Shown in pieces: positions 47,444 to 58,564 of a stretch of DNA of 64,000 nt. Source of the DNA: Spongilla lacustris. Lineage: Eukaryota; Porifera; Demospongiae; Spongillida; Spongillidae. Location of the stretch: the NCBI GenBank assembly GCA_949361645.1, contig OX442432.1, forward strand, positions 687,733 through 751,732. The letters are read 5' to 3'. The position numbers and the translations under genes were made by a program. How positions within the stretch are numbered: position 1 is the first letter of the stretch; each line of letters starts with the position of its first letter. The notes beneath the pieces were generated by a model that worked only from the letters and a program-made list of their open reading frames with translations, searched no databases and had not been told where the DNA came from.

Positions 47444-50400
47444 ACCAAGTTTTCCAACAGCCAATCGTCGTAGCTACAGAGTCAAGAGATGCAGTGCCCC
47501 AGAATCAACATTCAAAAGCTGCTCCACAGTTTCATGTGAATGAGGGGAGACAAGTCAGGTGCGTTAATTATTTTCAGCCACATACGGCCATATGCATATG
47601 TTATATCTTGTTCGCAGAAGACCACCTCACTTGGAAGTTACCATAGCAACCATGCCCCCACCTACCCCCAAACCTTATACACCCAGACTCCCTCATCGGC
47701 TAGAGGTCTCCAGGAACAAGCTGGAAGATGATTGGCCGGTTAGGGAGCTCCCCGCTCAGGGTGTGCTCAGCAACAGCTTGGAGGGGGAAGCAGAACCACA
47801 TGGCAGACAGCTTCCCCAAAAGGTGGCCACAACACACATGCCGCTTGATAATGGGCAGTCACTGGTGGGGATGGACTGGGACCCAGAGGCAATCACTAAT
47901 AACACCAGCAGCTCATCCTTAGAGAAGCTCGGGGGGAGCTTTGATGTACAGGGTTACCTGGGCCCCCAGCACATGGACAGAGGGGGCGGAGACCCCATGG
48001 CACACTTTAATTTCAACCAGGTGGCAAGTGACAACACCCCCCCAAACAGAGTCATCAAGGACCTGACCAGTCCTAGGTAAGAATGCGTGCTAGCCACCTT
48101 GGGTTAGCCCTCATGTGTGCTGCCATCTTAACCCCTTATGTAACGGCCACCTGGAATACCAATAACTCTCTCCCTGATGCAGGTGTGGGCGTACCCCACC
48201 CCCTCTGTCTTCCACGTCTGTCATAATCTGTTTTCACAATGAAGCCAGATCAGCGCTTCTTAGGACTGTTCTGAGGTACATACTCCCCTTTACTCCCTCC
48301 CCTCCCCACATGCCCTTTACTCCCTCCCCTCCCCAAATGCCCTTTACTCCCTCCCCTCCCCACATGCCCTTTACTCCCTCCCCTCCCCACATGCCCTTTA
48401 CTCCCTCCCCTCCCCACATGCCCTTTACTCCCTCCCCTCCCCACATGCCCTTTACTCCCTCCCCTCCCCACATGCCCTTTACTCCCTCCCTCCCCACATG
48501 CCCTTTACTCCCTCCCCTCCCCACATGCCCTTTACTCACTCCCTCCCCACATGCCCTTTACTCCCTCCCCTCCCCACATGCCCCCATGTAGCACCTTCCC
48601 CCAAGCATAGAGTATTGGTTTAGCTTCATTGTGCACTCTGCCAAACAACCACACTCATAACCAAGTAGAAGGACATACATACAAACGTACCAACAACTAC
48701 ACACACAAAACACGATTACAATGCAGCAGCCATACACACAGCAGCCAACCACATAACAGATAGCATGCATGCAACAGATTTACAACACTTAAGAGACGTA
48801 CAAAAAATTTGGGGGGTGGACCCACACACTATCGCGGGGGGGGGGGGGAATATATAGCGAGGAAAACCTCATTTGGGAGAAAAAAATCAAAGCTGGAAAA
48901 CTAGGTGGTCAAGGAATCTCAACTGTTGCACCAAAAACAAACCCAGACATCCGCACTACTAGGAAAAAAGTTTGTAGCACATGCACACAAGCTAAGGTAC
49001 CAGCCTTTTAAACCCCCCCCCCCCCCCCAAACCATGTGGCCCAATCACATTTGGGAGAAGCTGAATTTCTGCCTAGTTCACCATGTTCAAATGTCACTAT
49101 CTCCCCCTCTCCCCCTCTCCCCCTCTCCCCCTCTTCTCCTTCTCTTCCCCCCTTCCCCCTATCCCTCACCAGTGTACTGAACAGGACCCCTGAGCGTTTA
49201 CTCAAGGAGATAGTACTTGTGGATGATGCAAGCGAAGATGGTAATGCTGAATTTTGACCAATCCAGGTGTTGTAGATGGATGCACATGACAAGTGGCTTA
49301 TCTAACTTACAATTAACCTTGTTTTGTATGAATTTAGTTAACTACCTATCCAATGACGTGTATTGTAACAAAGACATCATATAACCTCTGTGTACCATGG
49401 CAGGCCACACCCCTACCAATGTATGTTTTTACCCACATACTAGCTCAGTGATATTGCTCCCAATAGTTAAATGCCCACTCATTATAAAGACGAAGATAAA
49501 TTTTTTTTGTTTGCAGTCATGGATGGACAACTACTGGCTTCAATACCGAAAGTGAAACTGATCAGACTTGTGAAGAGACAAGGTTTGATTAAATTCTCCT
49601 TCCTCCTCATCCTCCTCCTTCCCCCTCCCTCTCCTTCCCACTCCCTCTCCTTCCCCCTCCCTCTCCTTCCCCCTCCCTCTCCTTCCCCCTCCCTCTCCTT
49701 CCCCCTCCCTCTCCTTCCCCCTCCCTCTCCTTCCCACTCCCTCTCCTTCCCACTCCCTCTCCTTCCCCCTCCCTCTCCTTCCCCCTCCCTCTCCTTCCCC
49801 CCCCCTCCCTCCTCCTTTCCTCCTCCTATGAACCCTCTACTTTTGCTGTAGGGCTAATCAGGGCCCGCTTGGAGGGCATTGCTGTGGCACAGGGGCCTAT
49901 TCTCACATTCCTAGACAGTCACTGCGAGGTCACCAGGCGTTGGCTTGAACCTTTGCTGAGCAGGGTAGAATCGGTAAGCAAGGGAAAGGAATGGGGAAGA
50001 GATATATTATATGGCCTTCAACTTCTACACACACTGTACACATACCACACGCACATCACATGCACGCACATCACATACATGCACAAACACATGTACACCC
50101 TTGCACACACATATACTTGCATACAACAGCACCCAAACCACATTGTCTCACCGGTTATTGATATTATTAGCAAGGACACGATGGAGTACATACCAACTAG
50201 TCTGAATGTCAGGGGAGGTTAGCCCATGTGTTTATGTGACTGTGTGCATGCATATATGTGTGTGTGCGTGTGTGTGTGTGTGTGTGCATGTGTGTGTATG
50301 TGCATGTATGTGCATGTGCATGTGTGTGCATGTGTGTGTGTGCATGTGTATGCATGTGTGTATGTGTGGATGTATATACATGCATGTGTGTATGTATGTG

Positions 50401-51811
50401 TGTGTATGTATGTGTGATACCTCTCCCCTCTCTCCCCCCCCCCCTCCCCCTCCCTTGTAGGCTTTGGTCCCAACCTTGCATTCCGATGGGATCAAATGAG
50501 TAATGAGGAAGCCAGAGTAAAGAAAGTCACCATGGACCCCATAGAGTGAGGGGGGAGGGGGATTGTCCCTCAATGAGTCACCACAATGCCTGTAACCAAT
50601 GAACCACACCCACCATGATCCCATATCCCTCGAGGTCCCTGTGCCCATCCCCGATATGACCTCATACTGCATGACCTCACTCACATGATCTGTGTTGTGT
50701 GTCATGTGATGTCACAGGACCCCAGCCATAGCCGGAGGACTCTTTGTGGTCAACAAGGAATGGTTTGTAAGCCAAGGGTTGTATGACTCTGAGATGGAGA
50801 TATGGGGAGGAGAAAATATTGGTGAGGACCCCCCCATGTAATGATATGGAGAAGGGGGGGGGGGGGAGATAATATTGCTGAGGACCCCCCATGTAATTAT
50901 ATGGAGGGGGGGGGGGGGAGATAATATTGGTGAGGACCCCCCATGTAATGATATGGAGAAGGGGGGGGGGGGAGATAATATTGGTGAGGACCCCCCCATG
51001 TAATGATATGGAGGGGGGGGGGAGATAATATTGGTGAGGACCCCCCATGTAATGATATGGAGGGGGGGGGGAGATAATATTGGTGAGGACCCCCCATGTA
51101 ATGATATGGAGGGAGGGGGGGGAGATAATATTGGTGAGGACCCCCCCATGTAATGATATGGAGGGGGGGGGGGGAGATAATATTGGTGAGGACCCCCCAT
51201 GTAATGATATGGAGGGGGGGGGGAGATAATATTGGTGAGGACCCCCCATGTAATGATATGGAGAAGGGGGGGGGGGGGGGAGATAATATTGGTGAGGACC
51301 TCTAAATGGAGATATGGGTAGGAGATAATATTTAATTTGGTGAGGACCGGCCCCCAATGAGAGGTGGGATGGGCATTCTGTTATCTGGTATCTTTGAATG
51401 GACGTGATATTCATGTTTCCACAGAACTCAGCCTGAGGACTTGGATGTGTGGAGGGAAGTTGGAGATTATACCATGCTCCCATGTGGGCCACATCTTCAG
51501 GACATCTATGCCTTACACGTTTGGAGAGGGCAACACGTATCATACTACAGTGGGAAGGTGGGTCAAGAATGTGTGTGTGAATGTGTGTGTGCATATGTTG
51601 TATGTACAAGTATGTGTGTTGTATGTACACGTATGTGTGTGTGTGTGTGTGTGTCCTTGCGTGTGTGTGTCTGGGATGATCTTGAAACACAAAATTCAGG
51701 AATCTTCGACGCACAGCAGAGGTGTGGTTGGATGACTACAAGCAAATATTCTATGATGCTAGCCCCAGTGCTTTGACAGTTGATTTTGGAAAGTGAGTGT
51801 TGTCTGGTATA

Positions 51812-51887
<76 letters not shown>

Positions 51888-52250
51888 TGTGTGTGTGTGT
51901 GGGAAATGAATGGGTGTGACAAAATCTATAGGACATGAAGTGCTAATCTAACTGCTGGTATTGGAAGTGTTCATTCTGTGACCTTGTTGCTACAGAAGCG
52001 TTTTTGTCAAGCCATCACATGCATATCACATGACTAAATCACATGCATATCAACTGCACAGCATCTCTGACAGACTAGCGCTGAGAGCGAGGTTAAACTG
52101 CAAGTCTTTCCAGTGGTACTTGGACAATGTCTACCCTCAACTCAAGTGAGCATGTAGCCACCCTGATATCTCAAGCATGCATGACCTTTACAAATCATGT
52201 CTACCACACGCCTGAACATGCACATATACACATGCACACACACACACATA

Positions 52251-52318
<68 letters not shown>

Positions 52319-52782
52319 TTTCCTGAACTTAAAAGCACCACATACAACCTGATTCGTCAAGGTCCCTTGTGCCTCGACAGTCTTACCGATGATCCCCAAC
52401 ACCATCCAGAACTAAGATCATGTGACCATAAACGTCAGTATCAGGTAACCTGTACACTTCACTTCTCGCACATACACTTCACTTCTCGCACATCACACAT
52501 GTGCACCTGCCCTGAACACAGGGATGGGCATTTACTTCAGGCCACACCATAAAACAGGGACCGATGTGCCTTACTTATGGTACCCATGGGATTCAAGAAC
52601 AGCCAATCCTCCAGCAGTGCTCTGGAGATGCATCACAACGGTTCCAATTGGTGCACCCTGGAGTTATACAGTATAGTACAACAGAACTGTGCCTGCAGTC
52701 CCATGGCAGCACCCTACTGCTTGCCCAATGCAATCCTAGCATCGCTGAACAAATATGGACGTATCAGAAGACAAACATGTAA
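47063..52782 (+). CDS. GALNT: Polypeptide N-acetylgalactosaminyltransferase (mucin-type O-glycosylation)
   Basis: About fifteen exons (first 47063-47167, last 52522-52782). The N-terminus is a type II signal anchor ([20 protein letters not shown]) followed by a Pro-rich stem of about 200 residues. The GT27 catalytic domain has [46 protein letters not shown], the metal-binding DSHCE (DxH), [20 protein letters not shown] (acceptor side) and [16 protein letters not shown]-terminal ricin-type lectin domain follows (LCLDSL..., [26 protein letters not shown]) to TAA 52780-52782. It transfers GalNAc from UDP-GalNAc to Ser/Thr in the Golgi. A Thr/Ser/Pro mucin that could be a substrate is encoded 29 kb away. 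All catalytic motifs are intact; the isoform cannot be named from memory. Confidence 0.95.
47215..47295. repeat. (GT)n-rich microsatellite
   Basis: Interrupted GT repeat in GALNT intron 1; a second, pure CA tract lies at 47397-47441 just before exon 2. Confidence 0.85.
48283..48592. repeat. Minisatellite CTTTACTCCCTCCCCTCCCC
   Basis: About twelve copies of a 26-base unit (the 20 bases named plus ACATGC) beginning 8 bases after the exon 4 donor of GALNT. Confidence 0.95.
48593..49172. other. Rest of GALNT intron 4
   Basis: Contains G- and C-homopolymers (about 48836, 49013) and a pyrimidine tract before the acceptor at 49172. No gene seen. Confidence 0.5.
49600..49820. repeat. (CTCCCTCTCCTTCCC)n pyrimidine minisatellite
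   Basis: About fourteen copies of a 15-base pyrimidine unit in GALNT intron 6, ending before the exon 7 acceptor at 49852. Confidence 0.93.
50220..50420. repeat. (GT)n/ATGT microsatellite
   Basis: GT-rich intronic repeat in GALNT intron 8 with CATG interruptions. Confidence 0.9.
50790..51340. repeat. Minisatellite copied from the 3' end of GALNT exon 10 and its donor
   Basis: Exon 10 ends GATATGGGGAGGAGAAAATATTG|gtgagg. The intron holds about nine copies of a 48 to 58 base unit, each ending GATAATATTG-GTGAGGACC, with G runs of variable length replacing the GGGGAGGAG part. Confidence 0.9.
51805..51900. repeat. (GT)n microsatellite
   Basis: GT repeat in the GALNT intron after exon 12; a shorter one lies at 51565-51675. 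Confidence 0.93.
52215..52318. repeat. (CA)n microsatellite abutting a splice acceptor
   Basis: CA repeat whose last CACAG forms the acceptor of the lectin exon at 52319. Confidence 0.93.
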
Positions 52783-52935
52783 CTATAGGGCTATCCTTTG
52801 GAACGTGTGCCCGTCGCGTGTTCAGTAAATCCAACTCTGTTGCTATGTTAGTGTGAGTGTAGCCTTTCACAAATAAGACAGCAAATGAACACATACATCA
52901 ACACCAAGGGGTATTCCCCCTCCACCCCTTTGCAG

Positions 52936-54060
52936 TTACGCTTCCTCTTCTGCGTCCTGACCAACAACAGTCTCTCCTAACATTAAAGTATAGAAGTTAA
53001 AATTATGGTGTGATATGATTCCAATTAGTGCGTACCATCTAGCTTCTTGAGCTTAGGCAAGCGCTTCAGCACCTGTTCCCGCCAGTCCTTCTCTGCGGAG
53101 TGTTTCTCTTCAAGAGGGTTGCCTGCGGGTATGAACAAAACACCAGGTTCCTATGTCTTCTTTGCAATGCAAAGATCGTGCCTCACCAACAAAAACTAGG
53201 TCTTCCAAGAGTGGCAGCTCTGCCAACTTCTGAAACTCTCCCCATTCTTTGACAAAGTTGTTTGACATATAGAGCACCTACAGTGGGCATGCAAGTGGGA
53301 CTGGGGACTAGGCACAAGGACACTGCTACGGGTTAATAAGCAGAAAGGGTGGGACTACTGAGGCAGATTGAAGGCCAAACCTTAAGCTTGGTGAGAACAG
53401 TTATTCCTTTCAGTTTTTCAATGTTGTTATACGATAACCACAGCTGCTCCAAGGTGTCAGCCACTCCTTCCTAAGGCAAGAACAAGAGCCTCAGCTGAAT
53501 CCAGACCAAGGCATGTGTTTAGCTGGCATACTAGTCCAGTTAGATTCTTGATAAGATTGCGACCAAGGGATAAAATCTTGAGGTGCTCTGCGTAGGCAAC
53601 AATAGACAGTATTGCATATGAAATGCAACGGGTGCAGAAAGGAAAAGTTCTTACTTAGCCCATTTAGGTTTGTTATCTTATCAATGCAGTTTGAAGACAG
53701 TGATAGCCACCTAGAAGAACAGACAGCATGCACACTCTTTATACCAGCTGCTCCTCAATGAAATAATCCACCAGACAAAACTGCTCTTACTCGCAGCTAG
53801 CAAGGCTCGAAAGAGATGCATCCATTTTTTCTATTGGTGGTAACTGCATGTATAACTTGACCTCCTTGGCCTGAGCTGGGTCTTGTCCACTTTTTTCAGC
53901 CTATAAAAGGTTGACTCTAAATTGATGCGTACGTTCTTACCTCTCGTGGCTTACCCATTTCGCTATAGCCTCTTTAATGCTCGTGGCTTTGGCCTAAGAA
54001 GATCGTAGCACGCAAAACCTAAATCTGTATTTCTGTGCACCAGTGCTATAAACTCACCAT
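52936..54060 (-). CDS. DNAL1: Axonemal dynein light chain 1 (leucine-rich repeat)
   Basis: Minus-strand gene of about nine exons. It reads [13 protein letters not shown], then [20 protein letters not shown], then leucine-rich repeats [62 protein letters not shown], and the cap [20 protein letters not shown], ending acidic at TAA 52936-52938. This matches DNAL1 almost block for block over about 190 residues. The protein binds the motor domain of the outer-arm dynein gamma heavy chain and tubulin in motile cilia. Exon 1 appears to contribute only the ATG (54058-54060), since the next exon starts exactly at the second codon. The start is 55 bases from the divergent otubain start. Confidence 0.96.
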
Positions 54061-54115
54061 TTTTCTAAGGCATCACCATGACAACGCTCTAATTGAATGA
54101 TATTAAGGGGACACG
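54061..54115. promoter_or_regulatory. Divergent 55-base spacer, DNAL1 / otubain
   Basis: Both start codons lie 55 bases apart, so a shared core promoter or overlapping leaders are expected. No TATA box or recognisable motif stands out. Confidence 0.45.
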
Positions 54116-56369
54116 ATGGCAGAACAGCCAAGTTTACTCGAAGACGGTATGTATGGCTTTTGTATACCAAAATTCTTCAGTACAGTGTATTCGCAGCGTT
54201 TAATCTGGATGAAAAGACTTTAGCGCAGGTGGAAAGGATTAAGAAAGAGGTGATACAATACCTATGTTGTGTCTCACCGTATATTATTAACATGCACCGC
54301 AGATATCGGACACGTGTGAACTTGTCGGAGACAAGGAAGATATTTGTAGTCTCGAAAAAGAGTACGCCCACGACGATCGTATCTACCAAGCCAAGATACA
54401 GGCACGCCAGTACGCACAGAATCACACGAGATGAAGGATATTGATACACACGCATCATTTAGGATCTCAAGTCGAAGTACTCGAAACTGCGAAGAACGAG
54501 AGGTGATGGAAACTGTTTTTTCCGAGCGTTTGCCTTCGCTTACATGGAGAGTCTTCTCTATGACTCCTCGGACATCCCGAGGTAGGCCTATCTTACCCAC
54601 AGAGCCTAGGCATCATACATTCTGATAACCATTATATGCGCAGGTTTCGTGATGCGATTATGAAAGCGAGAGAATCGCTCGTTGCACTTGGTTACCCTAC
54701 CTTTACGCTGGACGACTTTCACGACACCGTGTGAGTTGCTAGGCGCGTTACCATGCTCTGATTATGTGTCACCGCCACGACAGTTTATCACTACCTTGGA
54801 CCAGATTACTCCAGGAACAACAGTCGAGACCCTCACTCAGGTTGGCATATGTGCCATGTACATGTAGTACTTTTGTTCTTGCAATGATATGTGTGTGTAT
54901 GTGTGTGTGTGGGTGTGCACTTCACACAGACATTTCGTGACCCTGGTACCTCTGACTACATAGTTTGCTATCTGAGGATTGTGACATCCGGGTACCTTCA
55001 AACCAACGCAGACTTCTATCAGGCCTTTGTTGAAGAAGGAAGGAGCATTAAGGAGTATTGTAGTGAGGTGAGCTGAGTATACGTCTAACACTATGCCCAG
55101 GCCCACTACGCCGTAATAATCATAATTATTTGGTGAAATTATGCCCAGGCTAACCATTATGCCCAGGCTAACCATTATGCCCAGGCTGCAGTACACATGT
55201 ATGTTCAGGCCACAGGATACCACTTAGTATGCGCCTTGTCTGTGAAGTGGACTGGGGATGAGTCAAATTAGGGTGCAATTTTTCGACCCGGGAGTGCTTT
55301 CCCGGTGCCGACACCGGGTTCTGACTCCCTGGTAGAAAGTAGTGGTCAGGAGCGTGCAGCCGTAACACACCTCCTCTCTTTGCATGCCTTCAGCACGCTT
55401 ATACATGCCCAGGCCCCAGAGTAACCACTAGAGAACATTGCAGTTACATATGGATGAACTGTTACTGTGTGTAGTGAGGGATGAACTGTTACCGTGTGTA
55501 GTGAGGGATGAACTGTTACTGTGTGTAGTGAGGGGTGAACTGTTACCGTGTGTAGTGAGGGATGAACTGTTACTGTGTGTAGTGAGGGGTGAACTGTTAC
55601 TGTGTGTAGTGAGGGATGAACTGTTACCGTGTGTAGTGAGGGATGAACTGTTACTGTGTGTAGTGAGGGATGAACTGTTACTGTGTGTAGTGAGGGATGA
55701 ACTGTTACTGTGTGTAGTGAGGGATGAACTGTTACCGTGTGTAGTGAGGGATGAACTGTTACTGTGTGTAGTGAGGGATGAACTGTTACTGTGTGTAGTG
55801 AGGGATGAACTGTTACTGTGTGTAGTGAGGGATGAACTGTTACTGTGTGTAGTGAGGGATGAACTGTTACTGTGTGTAGTGAGGGATGAACTGTTACTGT
55901 GTGTAGTGAGGGATGAACTGTTACTGTGTGTAGTGAGGGATGAACTGTTACTGTGTGTAGTGAGGGATGAACTGTTACTGTGTGTAGTGAGGGATGAACT
56001 GTTACTGTATTCTGTTGTGAGTATATTATCAAGATGATGAGGTAGGGGTGATTGTTAACATGCAAGTCACAACAGGTGGGGGGGGGAGGCAGGGATTAAC
56101 GTTTGGATATGCTGTGCATGTGAATTTAGACTGGCATGCATGCAGGCTAACAATGATTTCCCTTTTGGCAGGAGGTGGAGCCTATGTATGTGGAGAGCGA
56201 CCACATGCACATCACAGCCCTGACTGCGGCCCTTGGGGTGGGTGTGAGGGTGCAGTACATGGACCGTGCGGAGGGGGGACAGGTCAATCACCACGACTTC
56301 CCCGAGGGGACTACCCCCAGAATCCACGTGCTGTACCGCCCTGGTCACTATGACATTCTGTACCGATGA
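54116..56369 (+). CDS. OTUB1: Otubain deubiquitinase (OTU-family cysteine protease)
   Basis: Seven or so exons. Start MAEQPSLLED at 54116, then DRIYQAKIQ, DLKSKYSKLRRTRGDGNCFFRAFAF with the catalytic Asp and Cys in GDGNCF, FTLDDFHDT, FRDPGTSDYIVCYLRIVTSG, YLQTNADFYQAFVEEGRS, EVEPMYVESDHMHITALTAA, VQYMDRAEGG and the catalytic His in RPGHYDILYR, then TGA 56367-56369. The length of about 260 residues fits animal otubains. OTUB1 cleaves Lys48-linked ubiquitin and blocks some E2 enzymes. The intron after KIQ begins with GC (CAG|gcacgc) if the family alignment is right. The stop lies 23 bases from the convergent STN1 stop. Confidence 0.95.
55437..56012. repeat. Minisatellite GATGAACTGTTACTGTGTGT
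   Basis: About 21 copies of a 27-base unit (the 20 bases named plus AGTGAGG) in an otubain intron. The period is a multiple of three without stop codons, so both strands show long artefactual frames. T/C and A/G unit variants are interspersed. Confidence 0.97.
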
Positions 56370-56392
56370 TGATTTGGTGTGTTAACCCCTTG

Positions 56393-58366
56393 CTAGCTGA
56401 CAGTTTTGTATACTTTTGGACCAACTGGGTATATGTCACTTGTCTCTACCAGTCTGTCGATGGCAGTCAGGATCCTTGAAGGAGGAATGTTCCTGTGGCT
56501 TTGGTTTATGAAGTCAACAATCCAGCTCTCAGAGACACCATGTACTGTGGGCAAGAAAGGGGTGTGGTCACGTGATACATTAAGCTCCACCTGCACCTCA
56601 TCAGTCGACTACACTCTAATTAAGGATGCAAATAAAATTTCCTAGTGGTGATGTCATCATGATAAGCCATGAGTTATCTCATTACAAAATTCATTATAAC
56701 AATATAGTTAGCAGGAGATGCATAGAATACTAGATGTACTTAATACAATGGCTGGTTTCCATGGATACAAGAAGAGAACAAATACAGAGGCTCTTTATCC
56801 TTACCTGTCCTGGGACTCTTCTGCTTGACGAACTGCAGGATGGATGGGCAGAGATGCTTCTCGTCCGACAACACCTGGGGTACCCTCACAGCCTTTACAC
56901 CTGGCTCACACCACACTAGTCCTCCCTAACTGACCTCATAGTGGTTCTCCCTTGAAGAGCCCCCATCTCCCTCCGGTGCCACTCGGATCAGGTGACCCTC
57001 ACGTGTGAGTCCCGTGACGACAGCCAACAGTTCATGGCTCACCTGATCCCTGTCCAAGTCCTCCTCTGTATCTGGAGAGCTCAGAACCTGCCATAAGCAA
57101 CACACCTGTCACACATTCCATTTCAGTAGCTATTGGTATTACTTCTCGTATCACAGTCGCTTTTATATCCTCATCGCTTCTTAGCTGACTGAGCGTGAAT
57201 GGGGGCCACTGCTTTAGGTTTCTGAGCAAGACGCTGGTAATCATCTCTTTGAGAGAGTCCTGTGGATGCTGTGACCACCATCTTGTTGGGTTGCCTTGCC
57301 AACAAGATAACAGACAACCACACCTTATTGCAGCCCTGTCCCAGATCGGACCTGAATTGAAGAAATGGTGCCCCGAGTTCTCCCTAAGCACACTTGCCCC
57401 CTCCAACTACACACCTCTTTACACACATACTTCCCCCTTTGCACACATCCCCTTTACACACCATCACCCCTCCACACATACACCACACATCATCCCTCTC
57501 TGTACACACCACCCCTCTCCACACATACATTACACACCATCACCCTCCACATATCACCATCACCCCACTTCACACATACACCACACACCACCCCTCTCCA
57601 CACATACATCACACACCATCACCCCTCTTCACACGTACACCACACAACATCATCCCTCTATACACACCACCCCTCTCCACACACACACATTCACCACTCA
57701 CCCCTCTGCACCAGGTGGCAAGACAAAGGCTCTAGTGAACACACTTCTCTTCAACTGAACAACCTCCAGCCAATGCAGTGGTTCCACATTGGGATCAGTC
57801 TCCACCACTGTCAAGAGGGGGAGGGGGGTCAGTGTACCCCCCCCATCTGCCCTCTAAGTCTTAACTGATATTTGACACTCGTATCTGACGCCTTCCATTG
57901 TACTCACTTAGCTTTCCGAACACAGACACCAAATTACCCAGCTCGGGCACAACCATTCCTTGCTCACTGCCTTCAACAGGTCTCCAATGACAACACTGGA
58001 TTGTACCAGTACCATCATCAACTGTGGACATGGCCAGGAACGACCCCCATACATGTATGTGTTGTGTTGCAAACTGAACGCACTTTCATATTGAATGAAC
58101 TTGTTCTTCTTGCTAACAGTCACAACATCTCCCAACAGATGAACATTGGAGATAGGGTGGTTTAGGATGCAGTACACTCCTTCAGAACACAGGATGCAAC
58201 ACACATGTACACTGATGTATTCATAGCATGATATATGCTCACCGGAAAACCCCGGGTACTCTGGTAACTTCAGCGCGTCTGATACGTTAAGTTTCACTTT
58301 GGCCTGGAATAGCTGGTCTAGACCCCAGAATCGCACTGGATAGTATACCAACTTTGAATCTGCCAT
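56393..58366 (-). CDS. STN1: CST complex subunit STN1 (OB-fold telomere and replication protein)
   Basis: Minus-strand gene of about seven exons starting at 58364-58366. It begins MADSKLVYYPVRFWGLDQLF, then AKVKLNVSDAL, GVYCILNHPISNVHLLGDVV, the OB-fold core VDDGTGTIQCCHWRPVEG, VETDPNVEPLHWLEVVQL, then a helical region and C-terminal winged helices (VSHELLAVVTGLTREGHLIR; SWIVDFINQSHRNIPPSRIL), ending at TAG 56393-56395. The WGLD start and OB fold followed by winged helices are the STN1 (OBFC1) layout. With CTC1 and TEN1 it binds single-stranded DNA and recruits polymerase alpha-primase. The start is 198 bases from the divergent WAP gene and the stop is next to that of otubain. Confidence 0.88.
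57395..57712. repeat. CA/CT-rich intronic repeat (ACACCACCCCTCTCCACACA)n
   Basis: Irregular repeat of CACA and CCCCTC blocks in an STN1 intron; no uniform period. Confidence 0.8.
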
Positions 58367-58564
58367 CGCATTAATTACTCGGAGTTATCTCGTCCCCAGT
58401 GTGATAAATTTGCAAGGCCGGCCTAGAGCGGCATGTCGCACGCCGCACCGCACCTGTGAGTATGGCTTTGGGTACACCCTTTTCACAGCAGTAGTATCTT
58501 TATGACGCACTCAAGGTGCTTTAATAGTCTAATAGTCAGTTTGGAGTGGCTGCACGTGAATTAA

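Noticed and set aside
55346..56065. Minus-strand 239-codon frame (VHPSLHTVT repeats)
   Set aside because: 27-base minisatellite in an otubain intron; the period is a multiple of three, so it stays open trivially.
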